Source: Deltaproteobacteria bacterium (GTDB taxonomy: Bacteria; Desulfobacterota; Desulfobacteria; Desulfobacterales; Desulfobacteraceae). From it: a DNA stretch of 24,837 nucleotides. Below are positions 1 to 8,398 of the stretch, piece after piece. The stretch's first letter is position 1, and every line of letters starts with the position of its first letter. The stretch is from the NCBI GenBank assembly GCA_003647385.1, contig QMMT01000001.1:1-24837 (forward strand), given 5' to 3'. The translations under genes were made by a program, and so were the position numbers. The notes beneath the pieces are model-generated. The model saw only the letters and a program-made list of their open reading frames with translations. It searched no databases and was not told the DNA's origin.

Positions 1-1749
1 CACTAGAATATCATTCAATCCTTTTACGATAATGCCTGTACTGTCCTTTTTCTTTCGCCTTCCAACCAGTTTTTGAAGAATACTTCCTTCTTTAACTTCC
101 TGCTTTTCAAGTTCAGGAAGGGCTTTATTTAAAATCTGCAACGGTGTGATTTTTCCAAATCCCACATGCGCAATCAGATCATCAACGGTTTTAAATCCAA
201 AGATTTCAGCAACTTTTTTGATTTCCCCTGATTTAACCAGGGCATTAAAATTTTGATTTTTCTTTCTGAACGTTTTTTCACACATCTCACGCCCTAAAGA
301 ATAGCTTCTCTCTTTTTCCCTTGCATTAATCCAAGACCGTATTTTTGTTCTGGCCTTTACGGTTTTTACAGAATTGAGCCAGTCCGTGCTGGGCGTATGG
401 CCTTTGGTGGTGATTATTTCTATTTTATCTCCGGTTTTAAGCTGGTGAGTAAGCGGTATCAGTTTTCCATTGACCTTTGCTCCTGTACACTGATTACCCA
501 CTTCCGTATGTATTTTATAGGCAAAATCCACCGGAGTTGCTTTTTTAGGCAGGGTTTTGATCTCTCCCAAGGGAGTGAACACATATATTTCATCCGGGTA
601 TAGATCAATACGGACATTTTCTAAAAATTCATCCGGGTCATTGTAATTTTCCTGATTTTCTACTAAATTTCTGATCCAGGCAAACAGCTCGCCGGTACTT
701 TCATCAATTTTTCCGCCTTCCTTATAACTCCAGTGGGCTGCTATTCCGGATTCTGCAATCTGATCCATATCCTGGGTCCGGATCTGAATTTCAACCCGAT
801 CACCTTTCGGACCCACAACTGTGGTATGAATGGATTGATACATATTGGGCTTTGGATTGCCGATATAATCTTTGATTTTATAATAAATCGGCTTCCACAT
901 GGTATGAATGGCACCCATGGCGGCATAGCACTGGGGAACCGTATCCAGAATAATCCTGAATGCGATGATGTCATAAACTTCATTGAATTCCAGACTCTGG
1001 GTGATCATCTTCTGGTAAATACTGTAGTGCTGTTTGTATCTGCCTTTTATCTCACCTTCCAGGTTCATTTCCTTCATTTTCTCATGAAGTTTTTCATTGA
1101 CCTCTTTAATATACTTTTCTTTTTCGCCTTTGGCTCTATTCACTAGGGCATCAATACGTTCATAGTCTTCTCTCAACGTATAATAAAATGCCAGCTCCTC
1201 AAGTTCATATTTAATCCAGAAAATCCCCAGCCGTGCCGCTATCGGGGCATAGATATCCAGGGTTTCCTGGGCAATGGCAGCCTGCTTTTCAGGTTTTCGG
1301 TGATACTTTAAGGTCCGCATATTATGGATTCTATCGGCAAGCTTGATCAGAACCACACGAATATCATCTGCCATGGCCAGGATCATTTTCCTCAGGCTTT
1401 CCGCCTGTTGAACTCTTTTGGTTGAAGTTTGAAGAGCGGAAAGTTTTGTTACACCGGAAACAATATGGGCAACACCCGGCCCGAACATATCTTCGATGTC
1501 CTCTCTTGTTGCAGGGGTGTCTTCGATGACATCATGCAGGAGGGCTGCAGCAATACTTTCCACATCCAGCCGCATATCAGCCAGGATATCGGCCACTTCA
1601 AGGGGATGGGAAAGATAGGGTTCTCCGGAAAGCCGGACCTGGCCCTCATGAACTCTTGCTGAATAGATATAAGCCCGATCAATTATATCTGTCTCTCCTT
1701 CGGGATTATACTCATATATTTTATCAAGTATGTCGGTAATTCTAATCAT
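1..1749 (-). CDS. rsh: RelA/SpoT-family bifunctional (p)ppGpp synthetase/hydrolase, 3' end outside window
   Basis: This enzyme makes and degrades the stringent-response alarmone (p)ppGpp in the cytoplasm. Reading leftward from an ATG at 1749, 583 codons are open to base 1, so the C-terminal regulatory part (helical/zinc-finger/ACT in this family, usually about 720 residues in all) is cut by the window edge and not broken. The N-terminal HD hydrolase domain is intact, with LLHDVIEDT around residues 70-78 and LADRIHN further on. The synthetase domain shows NPKPNMYQSIHTT and EIQIRT. A TGS domain follows (IYVFTPLGEIKTLPKKATP). The synthetase charge-determining motif, RxKD in typical bifunctional enzymes, reads KIKD here. 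The gene starts 9 bases after the proS stop, without a strong ribosome site, so it is probably translated from the ispG-proS mRNA. Family assignment is firm; retention of both activities is inferred from the motifs. Confidence 0.95.
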   Translation of the reverse strand, partial: MIRITDILDKIYEYNPEGETDIIDRAYIYSARVHEGQVRLSGEPYLSHPLEVADILADMRLDVESIAAALLHDVIEDTPATREDIEDMFGPGVAHIVSGVTKLSALQTSTKRVQQAESLRKMILAMADDIRVVLIKLADRIHNMRTLKYHRKPEKQAAIAQETLDIYAPIAARLGIFWIKYELEELAFYYTLREDYERIDALVNRAKGEKEKYIKEVNEKLHEKMKEMNLEGEIKGRYKQHYSIYQKMITQSLEFNEVYDIIAFRIILDTVPQCYAAMGAIHTMWKPIYYKIKDYIGNPKPNMYQSIHTTVVGPKGDRVEIQIRTQDMDQIAESGIAAHWSYKEGGKIDESTGELFAWIRNLVENQENYNDPDEFLENVRIDLYPDEIYVFTPLGEIKTLPKKATPVDFAYKIHTEVGNQCTGAKVNGKLIPLTHQLKTGDKIEIITTKGHTPSTDWLNSVKTVKARTKIRSWINAREKERSYSLGREMCEKTFRKKNQNFNALVKSGEIKKVAEIFGFKTVDDLIAHVGFGKITPLQILNKALPELEKQEVKEGSILQKLVGRRKKKDSTGIIVKGLNDILV

Positions 1750-1758
1750 GAGGCATGC

Positions 1759-3270
1759 TTAATATGCTTTTGCGAAAAGCACTCTTCGCAAGCTTGAATT
1801 ATCACAGCAGATACAGCGTCCCTCTTCAGTCGGGCTGTCAAACGGAATACAACGAATAGTAACAGACAGATCTTTTTTTATCTTTTCCTCACAGTGTTCT
1901 GATCCACACCAATGGGCCATGACAAAACCGCCATTGTTATACCCCTTGGCTTTTTTATAAAATTTATAAAACTTATTTTTTCCATCAATCTCAAAGGTGT
2001 TTTCTTTTCTATGATTCACCGCCCGATTAAAAAGGTTATCCTGAATACTGTCCAGAATATCGGATATTTGATCGATAAATTCTTCCCTGTTCATAGATTG
2101 TTTCTGACTGGATGGTTCATCCCTTCTGGCCATGAAAACACAATTTTTTTCGATATCCCTGGGTCCCAGTTCAATCCGGATTGGAACACCTTTTTTCACC
2201 CATTCCCAGCCCCTGGCACCGCCGATATCCCGGTCATCAATTTCAACAATTACCTTTCTTTCATGAAAATACTTTTGCTGTAAAGCATCTTTAAGGCCCC
2301 GGGTACTTTCCATGATGGTTCTCTTATCTTCACCTTTTTTAAAAAACGGGAGAATAACAACATGGGCCGGTGCAATCCGGGGGGGAACCACAAGGCCGTC
2401 ATCATCTGAATGCACCATGATCATCCCGCCGATCATCCGGGTGGAGGTTCCCCAGGATGTTGTCCAGGCAAAGGCTTCTTTACCCTCCTCATTCTGAAAT
2501 TTAATATCAGATCCTTTGGCAAAATTCTGGCCCAGAAAATGAGAGGTACCCGCCTGAAGCGCTCTTTTATCCTGCATCATCGCTTCAATACAGGTGGTAT
2601 CATCTGCGCCGGGGAACCGTTCTGAAATTGTCTTTCGGCCCCTGATCACGGGCATGGCCAGATACTCTTCGACAAATTTTGTATAGACATCCAGCATGAG
2701 CATGGTTCTCTCTTTTGCTTCCTGCTCTGTGGCATGGGCGGTATGACCTTCCTGCCATAAAAATTCACTGGTTCTTAAAAACATGCGGGTCCGCATTTCC
2801 CACCGAACCACGTTGGCCCACTGATTTAAAAGAAGGGGAAGATCCCTGTAACTGCTTGTCCATCTGGCCATGGATTCACCGATAATGGTTTCAGACGTGG
2901 GGCGGACAATTAAGGGCTCGACAAGTTTTCCCGCAGGTTTTAATCCGCCTTTACCATCTTTTTCAAGTCTGTGATGGGTGACAACAGCACACTCTTTGGC
3001 AAACCCTTCCACGTGCTCGGCTTCTTTTTCCAGATAACTTAAGGGAATAAACAAAGGGAAATAAGCATTTCTTACATCGGTTTCCTTGAACATGATATCC
3101 ATCTGGTGCATGATATTTTCCCAAATCGCATACCCCCAGGGTTTTATGACCATGCATCCTCTGACCGGTGAATTTTCAGCCATATCTGATGCTTTAACGA
3201 CTTCCTGATACCAACCTGGGTAGTCTTGCTCCCGGGTGGGTGTAATCGCAGTTTTATTCTTTTTTGCCAT
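1759..3270 (-). CDS. proS: Prolyl-tRNA synthetase, short archaeal/eukaryote-like (type 3) form
   Basis: Charges tRNA-Pro with proline in the cytoplasm. The 503-residue protein has the class II core with VRPTSETIIGE near residue 122, the RWEMRTRMFLRTSEFLWQEGH block near 156-176, and motif 3 (PPRIAPAHVVILP) leading into the anticodon-binding domain. There is no YbaK-like editing insertion between motifs 2 and 3, which the common bacterial ProS (about 570 residues) carries. The C-terminal extension has HWCGSEHC and GRCICC cysteine pairs, expected to bind zinc, and the chain ends in Tyr, as in archaeal-type enzymes. Its start lies inside the 3' end of ispG (17-base overlap), indicating co-transcription and probably translational coupling. 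Function is secure. Confidence 0.97.
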   Translation of the reverse strand: MAKKNKTAITPTREQDYPGWYQEVVKASDMAENSPVRGCMVIKPWGYAIWENIMHQMDIMFKETDVRNAYFPLFIPLSYLEKEAEHVEGFAKECAVVTHHRLEKDGKGGLKPAGKLVEPLIVRPTSETIIGESMARWTSSYRDLPLLLNQWANVVRWEMRTRMFLRTSEFLWQEGHTAHATEQEAKERTMLMLDVYTKFVEEYLAMPVIRGRKTISERFPGADDTTCIEAMMQDKRALQAGTSHFLGQNFAKGSDIKFQNEEGKEAFAWTTSWGTSTRMIGGMIMVHSDDDGLVVPPRIAPAHVVILPFFKKGEDKRTIMESTRGLKDALQQKYFHERKVIVEIDDRDIGGARGWEWVKKGVPIRIELGPRDIEKNCVFMARRDEPSSQKQSMNREEFIDQISDILDSIQDNLFNRAVNHRKENTFEIDGKNKFYKFYKKAKGYNNGGFVMAHWCGSEHCEEKIKKDLSVTIRCIPFDSPTEEGRCICCDNSSLRRVLFAKAY

Positions 3271-4348
3271 TGTGTTCCTCCGAAGTTATCGTCATATTAT
3301 CAATCTCGCTCAGCAATTGATCCACAAGTTCATCCTGGTCTATTTTTCGGATCACTTTTCCCTTTTTAAATAGAATCCCCATGCCATCACCACCTGCGAT
3401 ACCTATATCTGCCTCTTTGGCTTCTCCGGGACCGTTTACAACGCACCCCATTATTGCAACTTTAATCTTAGAAGACCGTTCAAGTAAAGCTTTTTCTGTT
3501 TGTTCAGCAATTTTAAAAAGATCAATTTTACACCGTCCGCAGGTAGGACAGGAAATCAGTTCCGGTCCCCGGCTTCTGAGGTCCAATGCCCTTAAAATTT
3601 CAAACCCTGTCCTGACTTCTTCAACAGGATCCCTTGTCAATGAGACCCGCAGGGTATCCCCCAACCCTTGAGCCAGCAGCATACCAATGCCAATGGCCGA
3701 CTTTGTGATACCGGCAAAAAGCCCTCCTGCTTCTGTAACTCCGACATGAAACGGCACATCCGTTTTTGGGGCTAAGAGCTGATATGCTTTTATAGTTCTT
3801 GAAACATCCGACGCTTTCAGGGAAACTTTGATATTATAGAAATTTAAATCTTCAAGAATTTTTATATTGCGTAATGCACTTTCCACCATGGCCTCAGGTG
3901 TTGTTCCAAGGCGCTGTTCAATCTCTTTTTCAAGGGAACCCGCATTCACACCAATTCTTATGGGAATGTCATGATCTTTGGCACAATCCACCACTGCCTG
4001 AATTTTTTTTGCGTCCCCGATATTGCCCGGGTTTATCCTCAGGGCATCGGCGCCTGCTCGGGCAGATGCCAGGGCCAGCCTGAAATCAAAATGGATATCA
4101 GCAATGATGGGTATCGAGATACGTTGTTTGATTTTCTCAATGGCAAGGGCTGCCTCCATATCCGGAACCGCCACCCGGATGATTTCACACCCGGCCTTTT
4201 CAAGGGCAAGAATCTGGCTGACTGTGGCTTCCACGTCCTGGGTCTGGGTATTGGTCATAGACTGGACTGAGACAGGTGCATCAGAACCAATGTTAACTTT
4301 TCCAACACTTATTTGGCGGGTTTGCCGTCTTTGCTGCACCAATGACAT
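3254..4348 (-). CDS. ispG: 4-hydroxy-3-methylbut-2-enyl diphosphate synthase (IspG/GcpE)
   Basis: A [4Fe-4S] enzyme of the MEP isoprenoid pathway that converts methylerythritol cyclodiphosphate to HMBPP. The sequence shows the TIM-barrel half (PIIADIHFDFRLAL, ALRINPGNIG, RIGVNAGSLE) and the iron-sulphur half with CPTCGRCKIDLF and MGCVVNGPGEA. Counting from an upstream ATG at 4357, the cluster ligands are Cys270, Cys273, Cys305 and Glu312. I prefer the ATG at 4348 (364 residues) because the sequence ACAGG lies about 8 bases before it, whereas it directly abuts the ATG at 4357; the longer form would add three residues. It is the first gene of the unit that continues into proS and rsh. Length matches the bacterial family. 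Confidence 0.96.
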   Translation of the reverse strand: MSLVQQRRQTRQISVGKVNIGSDAPVSVQSMTNTQTQDVEATVSQILALEKAGCEIIRVAVPDMEAALAIEKIKQRISIPIIADIHFDFRLALASARAGADALRINPGNIGDAKKIQAVVDCAKDHDIPIRIGVNAGSLEKEIEQRLGTTPEAMVESALRNIKILEDLNFYNIKVSLKASDVSRTIKAYQLLAPKTDVPFHVGVTEAGGLFAGITKSAIGIGMLLAQGLGDTLRVSLTRDPVEEVRTGFEILRALDLRSRGPELISCPTCGRCKIDLFKIAEQTEKALLERSSKIKVAIMGCVVNGPGEAKEADIGIAGGDGMGILFKKGKVIRKIDQDELVDQLLSEIDNMTITSEEHNGKKE

Positions 4349-4415
4349 CTTTATCATCCTGTAATTTACAAAAATTAAAAGCTTACAGCATTGTTTTTAA
4401 GCTATAAGCCAAAAT

Positions 4416-4445
4416 ATTTGACTTTATCTCCAATAGAGATATCAA
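4416..4445 (-). promoter_or_regulatory. Possible promoter of the ispG-proS-rsh unit with an inverted repeat in its spacer
   Basis: On the minus strand TTGATA (4445-4440) and TCAAAT (4421-4416) are 18 bases apart, 9 of 12 matches to the sigma-70 consensus. The spacer holds a perfect inverted repeat TATCTC-TATTG-GAGATA (4441-4425), a typical operator position. Matches this good occur by chance in AT-rich DNA, so the call is weak. Confidence 0.3.
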
Positions 4446-4486
4446 AGCTGTCATTTTTATTCAAGATAAGCCGGGATTTTAAATTT

Positions 4487-4509
4487 AACATATGAGCAGA
4501 TCACATGTT
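4487..4509 (-). terminator. Hairpin-forming inverted repeat 3' of the amidohydrolase gene
   Basis: Eleven bases after the amidohydrolase stop codon, the minus-strand RNA can fold AACAUGUGA-UCUGC-UCAUAUGUU: a nine-pair stem (one G-U pair) with a five-base loop. There is no following run of U, so it is not a classical intrinsic terminator. It could be an mRNA 3'-end stabilising hairpin or a Rho-associated end. Confidence 0.3.
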
Positions 4510-4520
4510 GTAATGCCTTT

Positions 4521-6062
4521 TTAAACCCTTAAACCGCAATTGTTAATCACCAGCCGGCCGTCCATAAACAAGGCGTCAACCCTTTTTCCAAGGATGCTGA
4601 AATCTTCAAAAGGATTACCGTCGACAATGGCCAGATCAGCAATTTTCCCGGTTTGAATGGAGCCGAATTGATCATCGATGCCCATGGATTTAGCACTGTT
4701 GATGGTTGCCGTCTGCACAGCTGTGATACCATCAAATTTTTCTGTTAAAATCTCATCATTCATGAAAAGGTCGAACATGGACAGCTCGTGAGCGATCATG
4801 GCCGGCGTACAGCTCTGAATTCCACCGTCATTGCCGCAGGCCATGACGGCACCCTGATCGACCAGCATTTTTACGTTTTCGATTCCATAGCGCACCATTC
4901 GGCTGAAATGTGTCAACAATTTTGACAGATTTAAAATACCGAGCATCTTATACCTGCCAAGATTGGCCTTGTTAAATCCTTCAATGACACAACGCTTAAG
5001 CTCGGGCACCCAGAAAGTTTCTACCAGCCCGCCAAATGTTTTGTTTCTAAACCTATAGAGCTTCTCCATATTGGGATCATTGTAAAAAGGGTCCCCTTTA
5101 AGTCGCCAGCTCATATCATACCCCACCGAAAGCGTCGGTTCAATGATAGAATCCGACTTCAGGCAGGCATCAATATCTTTCTGGCTCAGAATCCCGTCCC
5201 GGGCCATGTGAGCCAGAGATGAAAATCCAACCGCAACCGCCCGTCGAACGGTATCCGTTGAAACGCAGTGTATGGTACTCTGCACACCCCGGCGCCGTGC
5301 CTGATCGGTGACAGCCTGCATCTGATCCATGGTCATGGTGATGGGGTTGGAATTGAGCAGGCTTTCTTCCAGGGATTCACCCACCTTGATAAGATCGGCT
5401 CCGCGCTCATCAATGGCTCTGTCCACAGCATCACGGATCTGCTGCTGATTTGCGCCGGTCGGAAATGCGATCACACCTGAATGAATATTTTCATACTCCA
5501 TGGTCCCAAGTCCCAATATTCCCAGCAAAACCTTTTTCATTCCCGTAAGCTTTGGAGTAAGGTAACCACCATGGGCACCAACGACAACTGCCTGCTTAAT
5601 ACGCGGACCTGGTATTTTCCGGTTCCGAATGCGCTCTCTCAATTGAAAGTTGGGTCTTAACTCATCGGAATAAGCGTCCCGGATATTGGTAATGCCGCAG
5701 GCCAGACAATCCGCCATATTTTTTTCAACCTGCTGGTCATGATATTTCTTTCCGGCTCTGATGGTTTTAAAATTTGAAAATAAGGTCGGATTGATCATCT
5801 GAATATGGCAATGAACATTAAAAAAGCCTGGCAGCAGGGTTTTTCCTTGCAAATCAATGGAAAAGTCAACCGGTATTTCCAAAGATTCACCTTCCAGGCC
5901 GGGCATGGATACAATCTTCCCGTTTTGGATCAAAACACGAACATTTTGATCCAGAAAACAGCTGTTTATGACATCCACAATTTTTGCGTTTGTCAGTTCC
6001 ACCACTGCCTCGGCATCCGGTTGATAATCTTTGACAAAATGAATATCAGATCTCTTTCCCAT
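4521..6062 (-). CDS. Metal-dependent amidohydrolase (imidazolonepropionase/Xaa-Pro dipeptidase-like)
   Basis: A 513-residue amidohydrolase-superfamily enzyme expected to hydrolyse an amide or peptide-like bond; the substrate is unknown. It has the small beta-sandwich domain at both ends (LIQNGKI near 45-50, KIADLAIVDGNPF near the C-terminus) around a TIM barrel. Metal-ligand candidates are His84 and His86 (FFNVHCH), a likely carboxylated Lys226 (LIKVGES), His265 (TIHCVS), His285 (LAHMARDG) and catalytic Asp412 (ACGNDGG). No signal peptide is seen, so it is probably cytoplasmic. AAGG lies five bases before the ATG. It starts 11 bases after the hybrid kinase gene and is the third gene of that unit, which suggests its substrate is linked to the ligand sensed there. 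The catalytic set is complete; naming it a dipeptidase would be inference. Confidence 0.88.
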   Translation of the reverse strand: MGKRSDIHFVKDYQPDAEAVVELTNAKIVDVINSCFLDQNVRVLIQNGKIVSMPGLEGESLEIPVDFSIDLQGKTLLPGFFNVHCHIQMINPTLFSNFKTIRAGKKYHDQQVEKNMADCLACGITNIRDAYSDELRPNFQLRERIRNRKIPGPRIKQAVVVGAHGGYLTPKLTGMKKVLLGILGLGTMEYENIHSGVIAFPTGANQQQIRDAVDRAIDERGADLIKVGESLEESLLNSNPITMTMDQMQAVTDQARRRGVQSTIHCVSTDTVRRAVAVGFSSLAHMARDGILSQKDIDACLKSDSIIEPTLSVGYDMSWRLKGDPFYNDPNMEKLYRFRNKTFGGLVETFWVPELKRCVIEGFNKANLGRYKMLGILNLSKLLTHFSRMVRYGIENVKMLVDQGAVMACGNDGGIQSCTPAMIAHELSMFDLFMNDEILTEKFDGITAVQTATINSAKSMGIDDQFGSIQTGKIADLAIVDGNPFEDFSILGKRVDALFMDGRLVINNCGLRV

Positions 6063-6073
6063 TGCAGCCTTTT

Positions 6074-8389
6074 TTATGTATCTAAAACCTTTTGGATCGT
6101 TTTTCCTAATTTTGATAAAGATACTGGTTTCATCACATAAGCGGCAATCCCGAGTTGTCTGGCCATTTCCTCATCCATCAGAGAGCTATGACCCGTACAG
6201 ATAATGACAGGAATATCGGGTCGAATATCCTTTAATTTTCCAGACAATTTTGCACCGGTCATCTGGGGCATAGTCATGTCGGTTATGACCAGATCAAATT
6301 CATGCGGCTTTGATTGAAAGAGCTCAAACGCTTCTTGTGGTTTTGTTGTGGCTTCAACCGTATACCCCAACCACTCAAGCATCTGACCGCTTACATCTGT
6401 AATAGCTTCGTCATCATCCACAAAAAGAATCTTTCCCGTACCAGATAGAGATTCACCGGTTGTATCAATTTCATCCACAGGCTTTTCATCCACTACAGGA
6501 AATAGAATGGTGAAAGTCGTTCCCTTACCCAGTGCGCTGTCAACCAAGATCGCACCGTTATGATTTTTAACAATACCGTGCACTACCGCCAGTCCCATAC
6601 CCGAACCTTTTCCTATTTCCTTGGTTGTAAAATAGGGATCAAAGATTCGATCAATGGTTTTAGCGTTTATGCCATGGCCTGTGTCATTTAACGTGATCTT
6701 AAGATAATCACCTGGTAAAAGATCCGGATAATTTCTGGCGGTATTCTCATTTAAAGTAAATGGTTCCACAAAAATTTCCAGAATCCCGCCAGTCTCTTCC
6801 ATGGCCTGGGAAGCATTGGTACAAAGATTCATCATGATTTGATTAATCTGGATCGGATCAGCAAGAATTGTTATATCCTCATCCGGCAGATGTTTGTGGA
6901 TTTCTATAGTGGTTGGAATCGTTGCCCGTAAAAAATCAAGCGCATCCTTAATCGTACTGACCGCATTGATGGGTTTGAGTTCCTGATCGATCCTTCGGCT
7001 GAAACTGAGCAATTGTCTGACGATACCGGCTGCCTTAAAACTGGCGGATTTGATCTTGTCAAGATGCGTATACACAGGATGCGAGTCTGAAATGCTTTCA
7101 AGCGCCAGCTCCGTATTTCCAATTATCATGTAGAGTAAATTATTAAAATCATGGGCAACACCTCCTGCAAGTGTGCCGATGGATTCCATTTTGCGTGCCT
7201 GGTTGAGCTCTTTCTCCATCTTTTTAAAATCGGTAATGTCCGTCGCGATCTGCAGCTTAACCAACCGCCCGTCTGTCCATTCTATGGCTCGATCATAGTT
7301 CACATACCATTTTCCAACGACGGGATTTTTATCCTGCCAGACACAGACACCGGTAGGGTTTCCATTTTCATCAATTAATTGTTCATTGGTACAATGTGGA
7401 CAGGGTCCGGATTCCCCTCTAAAAACATGCCAGCATATTTTACCTGTCATGTCCCTTCCAAAACTCTCTATCATGTATCTATTCATAAAAAGGACTTCAT
7501 ATGTTTCCATATCAGCAACATAAATGGTTGCATCTATGCTGTCCAATACTGTGAGAAATCTCTTTTGAGAAGCCCGTAATGCCCTTTCTGCTTTCTCTTT
7601 TTCATTCGTTTGTTTTATGATGGAAGAAATCATCCGCTCAAAAGCTGTGGACATAATCCCAATTTCATTTTTTGAAATTGATTGATTATATTTTTGAATA
7701 TTGCTTAAAAGTGTCTGTAATTCATCTTTACCATAGTTTTTCATTATTCTGCTGACATTAATAATGGGCAGGACAATCCATCTATTGGTAAACAGATAAA
7801 AAATCAGGCTGGTTGCTGCAATGGCGATGATAAAAAATCCAAGAAAATAGAGAATATTACTTCTCAATTGTTTTTGAAAATATTTCTTTGTAAACTCTAT
7901 CCTGATCAGTCCAAGATATTGGTCTCCAACATTTAAAAATGTTATCCGTTCATTGGTATTTGGATGACTATTTATCGCTTGCCCTGTATGGGACGGATGT
8001 TTGAACAATAGATTAATTTCTTTGATACCCAGATGGACCTTGGGAATTTTACCTACAAAAGCAATGATATGTGCTGTTGGATCATAAATTTCAATGTAGT
8101 CAATCTCACGATTTTTTTTATACAGCGTTTCAATAGTCTGATTAATTCTATCATAAGCAATGGTACCCACAATGGGATCAACACATGAAATCTCCAGAAG
8201 GTCATGTATTAAATTTGATTTTTCAATCATAATATTGTTAAAACGGCTCTTTTCAATATAATAATATGAAACAATAATAATAATAAATAAGATGGTTGTT
8301 GAAAAAAGGTGCAAAATGAAAAGGTTATCAAAAAGACTCTTTCTTTTCTGGGATAATTTTTTTCGGGATTTCAATCTATCTACTTTCAT
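6074..8389 (-). CDS. Hybrid sensor histidine kinase (periplasmic sensor, HAMP, PAS, HisKA, HATPase, receiver)
   Basis: An inner-membrane sensor kinase of 771 residues. Order: basic N-terminus, membrane segment about 22-45, periplasmic domain about 46-178, membrane segment about 179-201, HAMP-like linker to about 260, PAS about 275-390, HisKA with phospho-acceptor His413 (GGVAHDFNNLL), HATPase with N box NLCTNASQAM, DTGHGI and GKGSGMGLA, and a C-terminal receiver with FVDDDEA, phospho-acceptor Asp704 (VITDMTMPQMTG) and Lys754 (MKPVS). The PAS domain carries a Cys-x10-CPxC pattern (Cys319, Cys330, Cys333). All catalytic residues are present. It begins 9 bases after the binding-protein gene and has no DNA-binding output domain, so a phosphotransfer partner or regulator must lie elsewhere. 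No obvious ribosome site is seen, so coupling to the gene before it is likely. Confidence 0.95.
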   Translation of the reverse strand: MKVDRLKSRKKLSQKRKSLFDNLFILHLFSTTILFIIIIVSYYYIEKSRFNNIMIEKSNLIHDLLEISCVDPIVGTIAYDRINQTIETLYKKNREIDYIEIYDPTAHIIAFVGKIPKVHLGIKEINLLFKHPSHTGQAINSHPNTNERITFLNVGDQYLGLIRIEFTKKYFQKQLRSNILYFLGFFIIAIAATSLIFYLFTNRWIVLPIINVSRIMKNYGKDELQTLLSNIQKYNQSISKNEIGIMSTAFERMISSIIKQTNEKEKAERALRASQKRFLTVLDSIDATIYVADMETYEVLFMNRYMIESFGRDMTGKICWHVFRGESGPCPHCTNEQLIDENGNPTGVCVWQDKNPVVGKWYVNYDRAIEWTDGRLVKLQIATDITDFKKMEKELNQARKMESIGTLAGGVAHDFNNLLYMIIGNTELALESISDSHPVYTHLDKIKSASFKAAGIVRQLLSFSRRIDQELKPINAVSTIKDALDFLRATIPTTIEIHKHLPDEDITILADPIQINQIMMNLCTNASQAMEETGGILEIFVEPFTLNENTARNYPDLLPGDYLKITLNDTGHGINAKTIDRIFDPYFTTKEIGKGSGMGLAVVHGIVKNHNGAILVDSALGKGTTFTILFPVVDEKPVDEIDTTGESLSGTGKILFVDDDEAITDVSGQMLEWLGYTVEATTKPQEAFELFQSKPHEFDLVITDMTMPQMTGAKLSGKLKDIRPDIPVIICTGHSSLMDEEMARQLGIAAYVMKPVSLSKLGKTIQKVLDT

Positions 8390-8398
8390 TTGATTTTT

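Noticed and set aside
733..1146. Plus-strand ORF of 137 residues inside the RelA/SpoT gene
   Set aside because: It lies wholly antisense to a strongly conserved coding region, has no family resemblance and no ribosome site.
4023..4364. Plus-strand ORF of 113 residues antisense to ispG
   Set aside because: It is a shadow of the ispG reading frame; its composition follows the complementary codons.
4380..4403. AGCTTA...TAAGCT inverted repeat upstream of ispG
   Set aside because: Only six AT-rich pairs with a 12-base loop; expected by chance in this sequence.
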